From contig CAVWAJ010000015.1 in NCBI GenBank assembly GCA_963752965.1, positions 62,001 to 126,000 on the forward strand: a DNA stretch of 64,000 nucleotides, in the 5' to 3' direction. Made by a program: the position numbers and the translations under genes. This stretch comes from QHXW01 sp963752965. GTDB lineage: Bacteria > Acidobacteriota > Terriglobia > Bryobacterales > Bryobacteraceae. Shown one piece after another: positions 1 to 6,880 of the stretch (the stretch's first letter is position 1; the number at the start of each line of letters is the position of its first letter). The notes beneath the pieces are model-generated. The model worked only from the letters and a program-made list of their open reading frames with translations, was not told where the DNA came from and ran no database searches.

Positions 1-594
1 ATTCACCATGGTAAGGTTCACCAGCGCAGCGCCTATTCCGTACCCACCGGTGTTGTCAAAGGCTAAGACTTGACCGGGGTTCGTAGGAAAGGCCGCTTCA
101 AATGGAACTACAGCCTCACTTCCATTCTGGTAGGTAAAGATGCCGTAGCCGCTGACGTTCAGACTGGGCGCAGCTCCTATCAAACCGTACCCCTCCGTGA
201 GGGTAGACCCTCCCGCCGTCTGAAAGGTCGCGGAGCCGCCCGGAGGTAGTGAAAGACTGAAAGAAGAATAGTTCCCTGGCCCCTCAGCAATGTCAGAACC
301 AGAAAATGGGAACGTCACTGAGCTGCCGTCGTCACCAAAGAGGTTAACGGTGAAGTCTGCTGCATTCACTTGCGAGAGGTTGACTAGTTTGATTGTTGAT
401 CTCCAGCCAGCTCCGTCAGCGATGTGGGTAATGACAATGTCATTGTTCCATGCGCCGTTGTCGAGCAGCGGCTGGGGGTTTACCCCATGCATCACCGCAC
501 CGTGTGCTTTGTAGCTCTTTTCTGGCTGTTGGGAGAATGCCGGTATTGCTACCAGCGCGAGTAATATCAAAAGGCATTGTTGAAGTGAACGCAC
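1..594 (-). CDS. Secreted protein of unknown function, 5' part only (runs off left edge)
   Basis: An open frame of 198 codons runs leftward from a GTG at 592-594 to the window edge without a stop. The GTG is preceded by an AAAGGAA ribosome site about 7 nt upstream. The first 21 residues (MRSLQQCLLILLALVAIPAF, then S-Q-Q) form a typical Sec signal peptide, so the protein is probably exported. The mature part is rich in Gly, Ser, Asn and Thr with alternating hydrophobic residues, as in beta-sandwich surface proteins; segments such as WRSTIKLVNLS and FTVNLFGDDGSS are of this kind. I do not recognise a catalytic motif. The rest lies outside the window, so domain and function are open. The gene reads away from the mobile module to its right and is probably native chromosome. 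Confidence 0.75.
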   Translation of the reverse strand, partial: MRSLQQCLLILLALVAIPAFSQQPEKSYKAHGAVMHGVNPQPLLDNGAWNNDIVITHIADGAGWRSTIKLVNLSQVNAADFTVNLFGDDGSSVTFPFSGSDIAEGPGNYSSFSLSLPPGGSATFQTAGGSTLTEGYGLIGAAPSLNVSGYGIFTYQNGSEAVVPFEAAFPTNPGQVLAFDNTGGYGIGAALVNLTMVN

Positions 595-957
595 CGAGTT
601 CCTTTCAAGCCGGGCCGATGACGCGGCCGGACAGGACCACCGATCCCGAACAGCGTCGGAACGGGGTTGCCTTTAAGGTATTCTGATCCTAATAGCCGCT
701 GTTGACAAGCTGGGCGAGAGCGCTGAGGGACTGGGTGCAGAAGGGTCACGCGAAGCTGGCGCCGTGCAACGAAATTCTGTCGATCCCCAGGTTACAGTAG
801 CCGCCAGCGCCAACCTCCCCGTAGACCTCGCCGGAGCCAGGCCCCGCGCTGGCTGAAATTCCTGGAGGACGCCGCATGTGTTGAGCGCGCCGGGAAAAAC
901 TCCGCCAACGGCAGCGCATGGTCGCCCCCTCGACCTGGGCAGGGTGTTTTCCCTCTT
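595..957. other. Gene-poor stretch with no supported gene
   Basis: About 360 bases between the secreted-protein gene and the HTH gene. Several short frames exist on both strands but none has a ribosome site, a signal or a recognisable composition. The left boundary of the integrative module could lie here, but I found no second copy of the tRNA-Met att sequence. Confidence 0.4.
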
Positions 958-1287
958 CTACGCGAGATTTTCTGCACCCTGCGCCATTCCGCCAGGCGCC
1001 GCGTTTTTCAGTTTCTTCAACGCATGTCGTCTTGGTTCGACCCTTGGCAGCAAGTCAGGGATACAAACCCTTAAGCGGCCACGACTTCCGTATGCGGGAA
1101 TTTTCCCTTGCTCGACGATGCGATACAAAGACTTCGGGTGAAGCCCGAGGAGCCTCGCCGCCTGTGGGATCGACTTCAAATCCAAGGTATTGATGCTCTT
1201 CGCTTTCGGTTTGAGGACCGCCTCCTCCACTTCCGCGAGCATGCGATTCACGCGGAGGTACCACTCGTCTTCAAGGGCGGATGACAT
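958..1287 (-). CDS. Excisionase-like helix-turn-helix DNA-binding protein
   Basis: A 109-aa protein. I start it at the ATG ending at 1287, which has GGAG about 8 nt upstream; an earlier in-frame ATG at 1362 lacks a site. The middle carries a MerR/excisionase-type helix-turn-helix: SIPQAARLLGLHPKSLYRIV followed by EQGKIPAYGSRGRLRV, the pattern of recognition helix plus wing of Xis/AlpA-like proteins. Such proteins bend DNA at att sites to favour excision, or regulate integrase. It lies downstream of the primase gene and reads in the same direction, fitting a role in the same integrative element. The basic tail (about 25 residues) is low complexity. A plain transcriptional regulator is the alternative. 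Confidence 0.7.
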   Translation of the reverse strand: MSSALEDEWYLRVNRMLAEVEEAVLKPKAKSINTLDLKSIPQAARLLGLHPKSLYRIVEQGKIPAYGSRGRLRVCIPDLLPRVEPRRHALKKLKNAAPGGMAQGAENLA

Positions 1288-1411
1288 CCTCGACTCCTGA
1301 CCCAATCTTAACTTGCAGTGCAGTGACGTTGCCCGGCGGTCTCCGGCGCTGGGACAAGTCATTCATTTCATTGCGGTTGGCCAAGTCGAGGCCACTTATT
1401 TCCCGGCGCTC

Positions 1412-1530
1412 AGGTGGGTCAGGTGGGTTAGGTGGGTTGGCTGGTATTATTCCCTACGCGGGTGCGATCGCGCGCGCGCATGAGGATTAACCTCAGCTAA
1501 CACACCTAAGCCACCTAACCCACCTAAACG
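1412..1530. repeat. Iteron-like array: three tandem 9-mers facing three inverted 9-mers
   Basis: Three tandem 9-base units (AGGTGGGTC, AGGTGGGTT, AGGTGGGTT) occupy 1412-1438. At 1504-1530 three 9-base units occur in opposite orientation (reading GGGTTAGGT and variants on the minus strand). The two halves form an inverted repeat with perfect 15-bp arms, AGGTGGGTTAGGTGG at 1421-1435 and its complement at 1511-1525. Between them are a CG-alternating tract and a small palindrome (TGAGG-ATTAA-CCTCA, 1481-1495). The right half overlaps the 3' end of the primase-helicase gene. This looks like a replication origin or an integrase/excisionase binding region for the element; function is inferred. Confidence 0.6.
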
Positions 1531-4190
1531 GCATTTCGAACCACCCGCCAGTTCTGATACCCATGTAGAAGCGGGTCCCGTTTCAAGTGTATTTGCGAGC
1601 TACCGAAACGCCGGTCGATGCGCTCGGCAAAACACTTCCCTGTGCGCCGCTGGAAAAAACCATCACGGTCCGCAGCTTCGGCAAGGGAATCAGGAAGCGC
1701 AGCTCGGAGTTTAGTAGCCCGAGGCGTGGGTTCCATAGCACCTTTGCCACCTGCCGCGTTCGCGTTCCAAACCTTCTCTTTGATCGCCTCCATGATCTGC
1801 GCCACCGTGAACGGTTCCCCATAAAAAACATCATCCAGCGCATGGAGGAAGTTCTCCCACTGGGTGCTATCCACGTCAGCCTCGTCATAGAGCGCACCCG
1901 CGTTGTCAAGGAACCCCTCGACGCCGGCGTGTTCGAGAATTCCTCCCACCGTGATCGACCAGGCCTCATAGCTACCCAGCGGCTTAAGCTTCGGCGCGGG
2001 TTGGCCGGCTGCATACCAGGCGCGCGCCAGAGTTAACAGAGCCGCCAGAAGTTGCCCGCGATTTTCAAGCGTCCACTTTTTCAGGTCCTCAATTTTGAAA
2101 TCCGCTCGCAGGAACGGGCGAGACGTTTTGGCGTCCATTCGAACCCAGTAGCACCGACGAGGCATGTCGCCACCCACCTGAATGTTGTTCCCTGTGGCGA
2201 TCCACGTCGATTTGACTGGAAGCAGGATCTTGTCATGGGTGTGGAACGCGCGATCAACGTGTAAGGTCTCCGTCAATACCTTGCACAGATCGCTATTGTC
2301 GAGGCGGCGGTTCACGTTGTCGATCACAACCACCGAGGTTCCGGTCATCAGCGCCATAGTGATCTGCTTGCGCCATTCGTCCTCATCGCGGGGCGCAGAG
2401 AACATTTCGCCGGGGCGCCCGGTCGCGATGATCGAAACAACATCCGCTAACAGGCTCTTTCCCGTACCGGCTTGTGGAGCGTCAAAGAGTCCCATAGGCG
2501 TAGGAGCATTCGTGGCGGGCTTCGTCACTGGCGTCAGCATTGCGCCGTAAGCATTCGCCTTGCCGGCCTGGTCTACAAACGGGAATTCGCAAATGGCCTG
2601 ATCGATGAGTCTCACGGCTGCGGCAACATCATCCTTCGTGGGATGTTCAGCGATCGCCGGCACTCGCAGAGTAGGGTCCGGTGCATAGAACAACTGCGTC
2701 GCCGCATCATAACCAGGTGTGTCGAGGATACTGCCATCAGGCCTGAGAATCGGCGCTTCGACAATTCCATCGAGCGGTTGAAACTTCCACAGCGTCGGCG
2801 CCTGGGAAAGAATATCTCGGACGGCTTCAATCGGTGGTGGGCTTTGGACGTGGTTTCCTTTGCTGTTTATCTTGTAGTAGTCCGCCGATCGAGTCAGGGA
2901 ACCGCGAAGACCTGCCTCACTCACCCGGCTAATGATCTGGCGTTGCTTCTCGTCGCGAGCAATGGCCACCATCATTCCGCTACGCACGAACAGAGACGGC
3001 GGATTGTTTGCCGCCTGCAACGCGGACAAAGCTTCGTCTGAATACTCCCTGAGCTGGCGGTTGTTTACACAGATCTGCCGGGTTGGCGTGTGTGTCTCTG
3101 AGTCGGTGTTCGCGAGTGTCTCCCGCACGCGATAGCTCGGATCGAAGAGGCGCCGTAACGCCGGCCAGCCGTTTTCCTTACACGATGAATGCAGGCATCT
3201 GAAAACCAGTGCGCCGCTGGCCAGCTCGATGACCACCGGCTTTTCGTGCGCCGGGTTGAACGGGCATCGGTCCAAGGTCCACTTACTGCCGCCATCGTAT
3301 GATTCGGGGCCTTTGACGACCGCCAAGCCACGCGCAGCGAGCCAGGCGTCCATATCGAACTGGCTGGTGCCTGGTGATCTCCGCGGCATTGCTGGTGCCT
3401 GGTGGTGTCTGGCAGGTGCGGCTGCCGCGAGTTGTTCGAGCAAATGAAGAGGCACTGGCTGGGCGCGGTCTTCTGGTCCGTCAAGGGTGTGACTGAGGCG
3501 GTGCGGTCGATCCGGCATCGCCTCGCCTTTGCGTGCAAGGGTCCCATACAGCTTCCAGATGCGCGCAGCGTTGAACGTGGTCTTGTCCACGATGACGGCT
3601 GCATCGTCGAATTTTTCAGCGAGCGCAGCCAAGCACGCTTTGAGTAGCTCGGTGGTTTCATCGTTCAATTCGAGGTGGGGAAGGCGGTAGGTCAAATGCG
3701 CGCTGTTGCCGCTGTCGGCGTAGAGCGGCACAGGCCATCCCTGCTCCGTGAGAAATTCCCGTATCTGCACTGCGCGATCCAGGCCCGCCTGATGCTCGGC
3801 ATCTGTGGACGAGATACCGGCTGGCTTCACGGGGTCCAGATCGATGCCGAGCCAGCGCCGTTCGATGATGTCAGCATCAGCCGTGGTGTTCTTCAGCGCG
3901 CGTGTGAGATGGTTATTCGATCGCGCCAGCAGTGCGGGGTTCAATTTGTTCAGCACTACATAGATACCGACAGCTCGGTTGTAGACCGATCGAACGGCCT
4001 CACAAATCGCGTCGGTGTTCTCGAAATCGAAGTACCCGGCGAATGTAGCGCCGGTTCGGCTGGGAGAGCGGTCGACCTCTAGCGCGCGAATTTCGATCAC
4101 GTCGCCCGGTTCGAAAAGAAACTCGATCGCATCGAGGATGTGTTCCGCATTGAAGCTAGTAGGTGGACGAATTGAAATGGCTGCGTTCAT
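1524..4190 (-). CDS. Primase-helicase of an integrative element (AEP-type primase plus AAA helicase)
   Basis: An 888-aa replication protein. The N-terminal part matches archaeo-eukaryotic-type (prim-pol) primases: a DxD metal motif in RWLGIDLDP (D117, D119), the SxH element SGNSAHL (H165), and the third motif RIWKLYGTLARKG (about 210-222). A Cys/His zinc site follows (C309, H315, C332, C337). The C-terminal half is an AAA-type helicase with Walker A QAGTGKS (574-580, approximately) and Walker B SVVVIDN (about 619-625). Such proteins start and drive replication of plasmids, phages and satellite-like integrative elements. The start overlaps the stop of the upstream 116-aa gene (ATGA, 4187-4190), so both are co-translated. 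The stop lies in the repeat array. It probably replicates the excised element. Confidence 0.85.
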   Translation of the reverse strand: MNAAISIRPPTSFNAEHILDAIEFLFEPGDVIEIRALEVDRSPSRTGATFAGYFDFENTDAICEAVRSVYNRAVGIYVVLNKLNPALLARSNNHLTRALKNTTADADIIERRWLGIDLDPVKPAGISSTDAEHQAGLDRAVQIREFLTEQGWPVPLYADSGNSAHLTYRLPHLELNDETTELLKACLAALAEKFDDAAVIVDKTTFNAARIWKLYGTLARKGEAMPDRPHRLSHTLDGPEDRAQPVPLHLLEQLAAAAPARHHQAPAMPRRSPGTSQFDMDAWLAARGLAVVKGPESYDGGSKWTLDRCPFNPAHEKPVVIELASGALVFRCLHSSCKENGWPALRRLFDPSYRVRETLANTDSETHTPTRQICVNNRQLREYSDEALSALQAANNPPSLFVRSGMMVAIARDEKQRQIISRVSEAGLRGSLTRSADYYKINSKGNHVQSPPPIEAVRDILSQAPTLWKFQPLDGIVEAPILRPDGSILDTPGYDAATQLFYAPDPTLRVPAIAEHPTKDDVAAAVRLIDQAICEFPFVDQAGKANAYGAMLTPVTKPATNAPTPMGLFDAPQAGTGKSLLADVVSIIATGRPGEMFSAPRDEDEWRKQITMALMTGTSVVVIDNVNRRLDNSDLCKVLTETLHVDRAFHTHDKILLPVKSTWIATGNNIQVGGDMPRRCYWVRMDAKTSRPFLRADFKIEDLKKWTLENRGQLLAALLTLARAWYAAGQPAPKLKPLGSYEAWSITVGGILEHAGVEGFLDNAGALYDEADVDSTQWENFLHALDDVFYGEPFTVAQIMEAIKEKVWNANAAGGKGAMEPTPRATKLRAALPDSLAEAADRDGFFQRRTGKCFAERIDRRFGSSQIHLKRDPLLHGYQNWRVVRNAV

Positions 4191-4537
4191 AGGCCGGCCC
4201 CAACTGCCGTCTGCTCGCGATGTCGATCAAGCGCCGCGAGGGCTGTTGTCTGAAACCGTTTCCGCGCGGCGTCGGTCGTGAAATCGACGATGGGTTGCCA
4301 GGCCTTAGCGCCGGCTTTCAGATACTCGCGAGCTGGGAGTCCGATCCAACGCGAGTCGCCTTTCACGTGATAGGTACAGCCTTTCAGGACCAAGCCGCTC
4401 GGCAGGGCCAGGGTGAAAAAGGCCCGCAGCGTGTTCTTCACGCAGGGCTTGAACTCCAACACTTCCGTGTGCGCATCGGCACTTGGAGTTGCTGTTGCTG
4501 CTGTGCGTTTCTTGCTGATTTCGTTTACAGTAGACAT
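4187..4537 (-). CDS. Small conserved partner protein of the element primase
   Basis: A 116-aa soluble protein with AAGGAAG just upstream of its ATG. The N-terminal 25 residues are Ser/Thr/Ala-rich and probably disordered. The core contains FFTLALPSGLVLKGCTYHVK, then GDSRWIGLPAREYL and a helical C-terminus with FTTDAARKRFQTTALAALDR. Proteins of this pattern (small beta sheet, SRWIGLPAREY segment, C-terminal helix) are often found beside primases in plasmids and integrative elements; I know no established activity. Its stop overlaps the primase start, so coordinated production is likely. A single-strand-binding or replication-accessory role is a guess from context only. Confidence 0.65.
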   Translation of the reverse strand: MSTVNEISKKRTAATATPSADAHTEVLEFKPCVKNTLRAFFTLALPSGLVLKGCTYHVKGDSRWIGLPAREYLKAGAKAWQPIVDFTTDAARKRFQTTALAALDRHREQTAVGAGL

Positions 4538-4557
4538 GACTACTTCCTTAAAAAGTT

Positions 4558-4590
4558 CGGGCCGCGCAGAGGAGGGACTCTGGCGGCCCG
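4558..4590 (-). terminator. Strong GC hairpin followed by T run ahead of the 116-aa gene
   Basis: Arms CGGGCCGC (4558-4565) and GCGGCCCG (4583-4590) enclose a second paired block, CAGAG/CTCTG, giving about 13 paired bases with one bulged G. On the minus strand the hairpin is followed by AACTTTTT and then directly by the ribosome site of the next gene. It may end the integrase transcript or act as an attenuator in the 5' leader of the replication genes. Confidence 0.5.
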
Positions 4591-4694
4591 TATTCTTTCT
4601 CTTCTTAGACTTTTGTTGGCTTTTTATGCGTCGGCGATGGGTGAGGCCTACGGCTCTTTCGAAAGCCTCACAGGGGTCTCAGACACGGCCCGAG

Positions 4695-4716
4695 ATTGCT
4701 ACCAAATTGCTACCAA
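4695..4716. repeat. Tandem 11-bp direct repeat near the att site
   Basis: ATTGCTACCAA occurs twice head to tail (4695-4705, 4706-4716), about 95 bases from the tRNA-derived att core. Spacing and position suit arm-type integrase binding sites, but this is inference. Confidence 0.4.
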
Positions 4717-4750
4717 ACCCACAAGAAACGACCAAAACCACGCCGAACCA

Positions 4751-5773
4751 CTACAAACTAACGTGTTGATTGGCAAGAACGAGAAGAAACAGCAAGAATC
4801 TAGAATTCAACTCATAACCCAAAGGTCGGTGGTTCAAATCCACCCCCCGCAACCAATCCTTCCAATCGGTTGCGCGAATCACGAGCCAGCCGAGAAACTC
4901 CCGAAAACTCCCTTTAAGCTCCGACAGCACACAGGCCCCGTCGGTACTGCCCTCGGATTCAATGGTTTTTCTGGACTTCAAGATCAATTCAACAACCTTG
5001 CTGTGGGCCTTACGTTTGCTGTCTGTCATGGCTTTTCCGTAAACGTTCATCGTCGTTTGAATGCTGGCGTGGCGCATCAACTCCCTTTGGACGGTTGTCG
5101 GCGCTCCCGTGTCATCCAGCCATGAACGGTAGCTGTGCCTGAACGTGTGCCAGCCGATTCCATCCCCGAGACCAGCGTCCTTGCCGGCTGTGCGGATATG
5201 GTTCTGCTGGATCGTGTCCTGATGGTAGGGTCTATTTGTTTGCGGATTGGCGAACAGCCAATCCTCTTCCGTGTGGTGATAGTGCTGACGGTGTGCGAAC
5301 AGGATGTCGGCCAGAGCCGGATCGAGAGGAACGCGGTCCCTGGAACACTCCGTTTTCACATCAGAGCCTCTTCCGTGAACCATGCTGTGCTGAACAAGCA
5401 GGGAACGGTCATCGAAATCCAGGTCCGCCCATTTCAGCGGCATGATCTCGCTAGCCCTCAACCCAAGGCACCCGGCGATCCAGACTTGCGTCCGGTATGG
5501 TTCCTGGAGCAAGGGCGGTAGGGTACAGAATTCCTCCGGGGTCAGCACCCGCGGCGTTCGGAGACGCTTTGACCCACCTCGAACGCGTACGAGTTCGATC
5601 GGATTCTTCTCCACCAACTCCCATCGCCGGGCACACTGAAGAATCGTGTGCATCAGGCTTCGGATGTGGCTTTTCGTTTTGGGCGCCAAGGAGAGGCCCT
5701 TGAGCCAATCCTCAACAGCTAGGGTCTTCACGGCCCAGTACCAAGCCAAACTCATGCCCTGAAATCCGCTCAA
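4751..5773 (-). CDS. Tyrosine recombinase (phage-type integrase), N-terminally truncated
   Basis: A 340-aa tyrosine integrase that would act in site-specific integration and excision at the adjacent tRNA-Met sequence. The catalytic domain shows the Arg in GCLGLRASE, the HxxR box in GWHTFRHSYRSW, the second His in LMRHASIQTT and the Tyr in MNVYGKAM. Only the end of the core-binding domain is present (LAPKTKSHIRSLMH). The usual N-terminal arm-binding domain and much of the SAM-like domain are missing, and the only start near the homologous region is TTG at 5773 or ATG at 5755. The protein is therefore probably a remnant. The last about 35 codons cross the tRNA-Met 3' end read antisense (GVDLNHRPLGYE), so the true C-terminus depends on which DNA adjoins the att site. 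Confidence 0.8.
   Translation of the reverse strand: MSGFQGMSLAWYWAVKTLAVEDWLKGLSLAPKTKSHIRSLMHTILQCARRWELVEKNPIELVRVRGGSKRLRTPRVLTPEEFCTLPPLLQEPYRTQVWIAGCLGLRASEIMPLKWADLDFDDRSLLVQHSMVHGRGSDVKTECSRDRVPLDPALADILFAHRQHYHHTEEDWLFANPQTNRPYHQDTIQQNHIRTAGKDAGLGDGIGWHTFRHSYRSWLDDTGAPTTVQRELMRHASIQTTMNVYGKAMTDSKRKAHSKVVELILKSRKTIESEGSTDGACVLSELKGSFREFLGWLVIRATDWKDWLRGVDLNHRPLGYELNSRFLLFLLVLANQHVSL
4811..4855 (+). other. tRNA-Met 3' fragment (attachment site), not a full tRNA
   Basis: The 45 bases match the 3' part of a CAU tRNA in perfect register: anticodon loop CTCATAA (4811-4817), 3' anticodon stem CCCAA, 5-nt variable loop, T-arm GGTGG-TTCAAAT-CCACC (4828-4844), 3' acceptor strand CCCCGCA, discriminator A and encoded CCA (4853-4855). 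The bases 5' of the loop do not pair with the 3' anticodon stem, so the 5' half of the tRNA is absent. This is the classic scar or att core left when an element integrates into the 3' end of a tRNA gene. It lies within the integrase 3' end on the opposite strand. Confidence 0.8.
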
Positions 5774-5804
5774 TGCACCTTTCAGACACCTACCGAACGG
5801 AGCG

Positions 5805-6065
5805 ATGGCGAGTTGGTTCGAGTTCCTGCGAATAGAGGCTGATCTCGCGATGCGCTTTATCGACGCCGCAAGAATTCACTCTAATCCGGCGAACGCCGTC
5901 CGCTCTCTCGGGAATGCACGCAAGGCACTTGCGGAAATACAACGCGGACTGATGAAACCCAGCGCTCGCAGGTTCAGTGAAGACGAAGTATCATTTCTGG
6001 AACAACAATGTACGGAAATCGAACTAGCAGTAGCAATACCTCGGCGATCTTGCGGAAAGGCATAG
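5805..6065 (+). pseudogene. Small alpha-helical hypothetical protein, 3' end replaced by a junction
   Basis: An 86-codon frame with GGAG shortly upstream of its ATG. Residues 1-76 (from MASWFEFLRIEADLAM through QQCTEIELAV) look like a real small helical protein: regular heptad-like spacing, many Ala, Leu, Glu and Arg. I know no function. The last ten residues (AIPRRSCGKA) are read out of frame over a globin fragment that begins at about 6034, so the native 3' end is missing. It sits just upstream of the truncated integrase and in the opposite direction. Confidence 0.5.
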
Positions 6066-6225
6066 TGGCCGACAACTCAACATCGGCTCTGAACTCTATG
6101 ACCTCTGGCTCGACAGCCTCCTGGCTGCGGTCAAAGAGTGTGATCCTAAGAGCAGTCCCGAGGTCCAGGAAGCCTGGGAGCGAGTCATGATCGTGGGAAT
6201 CGCCTATCTGTTGTCCCGCTACTGA
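6034..6225 (+). pseudogene. C-terminal fragment of a bacterial globin
   Basis: A frame of 63 codons directly after an in-frame TAG reads QYLGDLAERHSGRQLNIGSE, then LYDLWLDSLLAAVKECDP and a C-terminus ending in ERVMIVGIAYLLSRY. This resembles the last helices of single-domain bacterial globins (the LYDLWLDSLL helix followed by a helix ending in SRY). No start codon or N-terminal globin helices are present. It lies in the +1 frame relative to the preceding small gene and begins where that gene's native sequence stops, so a deletion or recombination probably joined the two. I recognise the family from memory only. Confidence 0.5.
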
Positions 6226-6243
6226 CTTCACGGCTTAAGAAAA

Positions 6244-6474
6244 GTGATGACGCTGCGGGTAGAGTGTTATGCGGGCCGAAAGGGGGATGAGCGGCCGATC
6301 CGCTTTGCTCTTGATGGACATGACTACATGGTCGAGGAGGTAGTCGACCGCTGGTATGGTCCAGATGCTGCGTTCTTCAAAGTGCGTGCGGATGACGGTA
6401 ATCTCTACATCCTGCGACAATCAACGTCCGATGGGGAGTGGCGTCTGGAATCGTTTCGGGAGTTGAAGAAATAG
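6244..6474 (+). CDS. Small conserved hypothetical protein (76 aa)
   Basis: Start is GTG 6244 or the next codon ATG 6247; GAAAAG lies upstream. The protein (VECYAGRKGDERPIRF, then DGHDYMVEEVVDRWYGPD, AFFKVRADDGNLYILRQ and EWRLESFRELKK) alternates beta strands and looks like a compact single domain. Similar short proteins occur in Acidobacteria next to mobile DNA, in my memory; no activity is known to me. Coding composition is good and the frame is intact. It is followed by about 300 bases without a supported gene up to the IS21 element. Confidence 0.6.
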   Translation: MMTLRVECYAGRKGDERPIRFALDGHDYMVEEVVDRWYGPDAAFFKVRADDGNLYILRQSTSDGEWRLESFRELKK

Positions 6475-6779
6475 TTACGTCGAAAAGTGGCAGGTTTGGG
6501 GAGGATGGCGATGAAAACACAGCCTGCATTTTGCTCGATGCCATCGCCAGCCAAATCAAATGGGTTGACCGGAAGAGCCTCCCGACGCCAAGTGATGAGT
6601 GCGCCACTATGGAAAAAGTCCCTCACTTCCATTGTTTAGGAATGGATAGTTAAATCCAATATTTACTTTGGTGAAGGCGGTGGGTTCGAACGAAACTCCG
6701 GCGGATCGAGCTCAGGCTAGGCGGAAGCGTACCGCCGGGTAAAGGATAATAACACTCGATACTCCATTCCTCAGCTTTC
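6475..6779. other. No supported gene; ends at IS21 insertion point
   Basis: Short frames on both strands have no ribosome site or recognisable content. The last six bases (GCTTTC, 6774-6779) are the left copy of the IS21 target duplication; without the IS this sequence would continue at 9545. Confidence 0.5.
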
Positions 6780-6880
6780 TGTTCGGCGACAATTAGAACT
6801 CCCGGCTGACGACAATTAAAACTCCCGCTCGACGACAACTAATGTGACCATCGAGAATCGCGCTCAAGTAGCGCCAAGGG

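Noticed and set aside
1411..1530. CRISPR-like array, because of short spaced repeats
   Set aside because: Units are 9 bases, tandem without spacers, and occur in two opposite orientations; iteron-like, not CRISPR.
4811..4855. A functional tRNA-Met gene
   Set aside because: The D-arm, 5' acceptor strand and 5' anticodon stem are missing, so only a 3' fragment is present.
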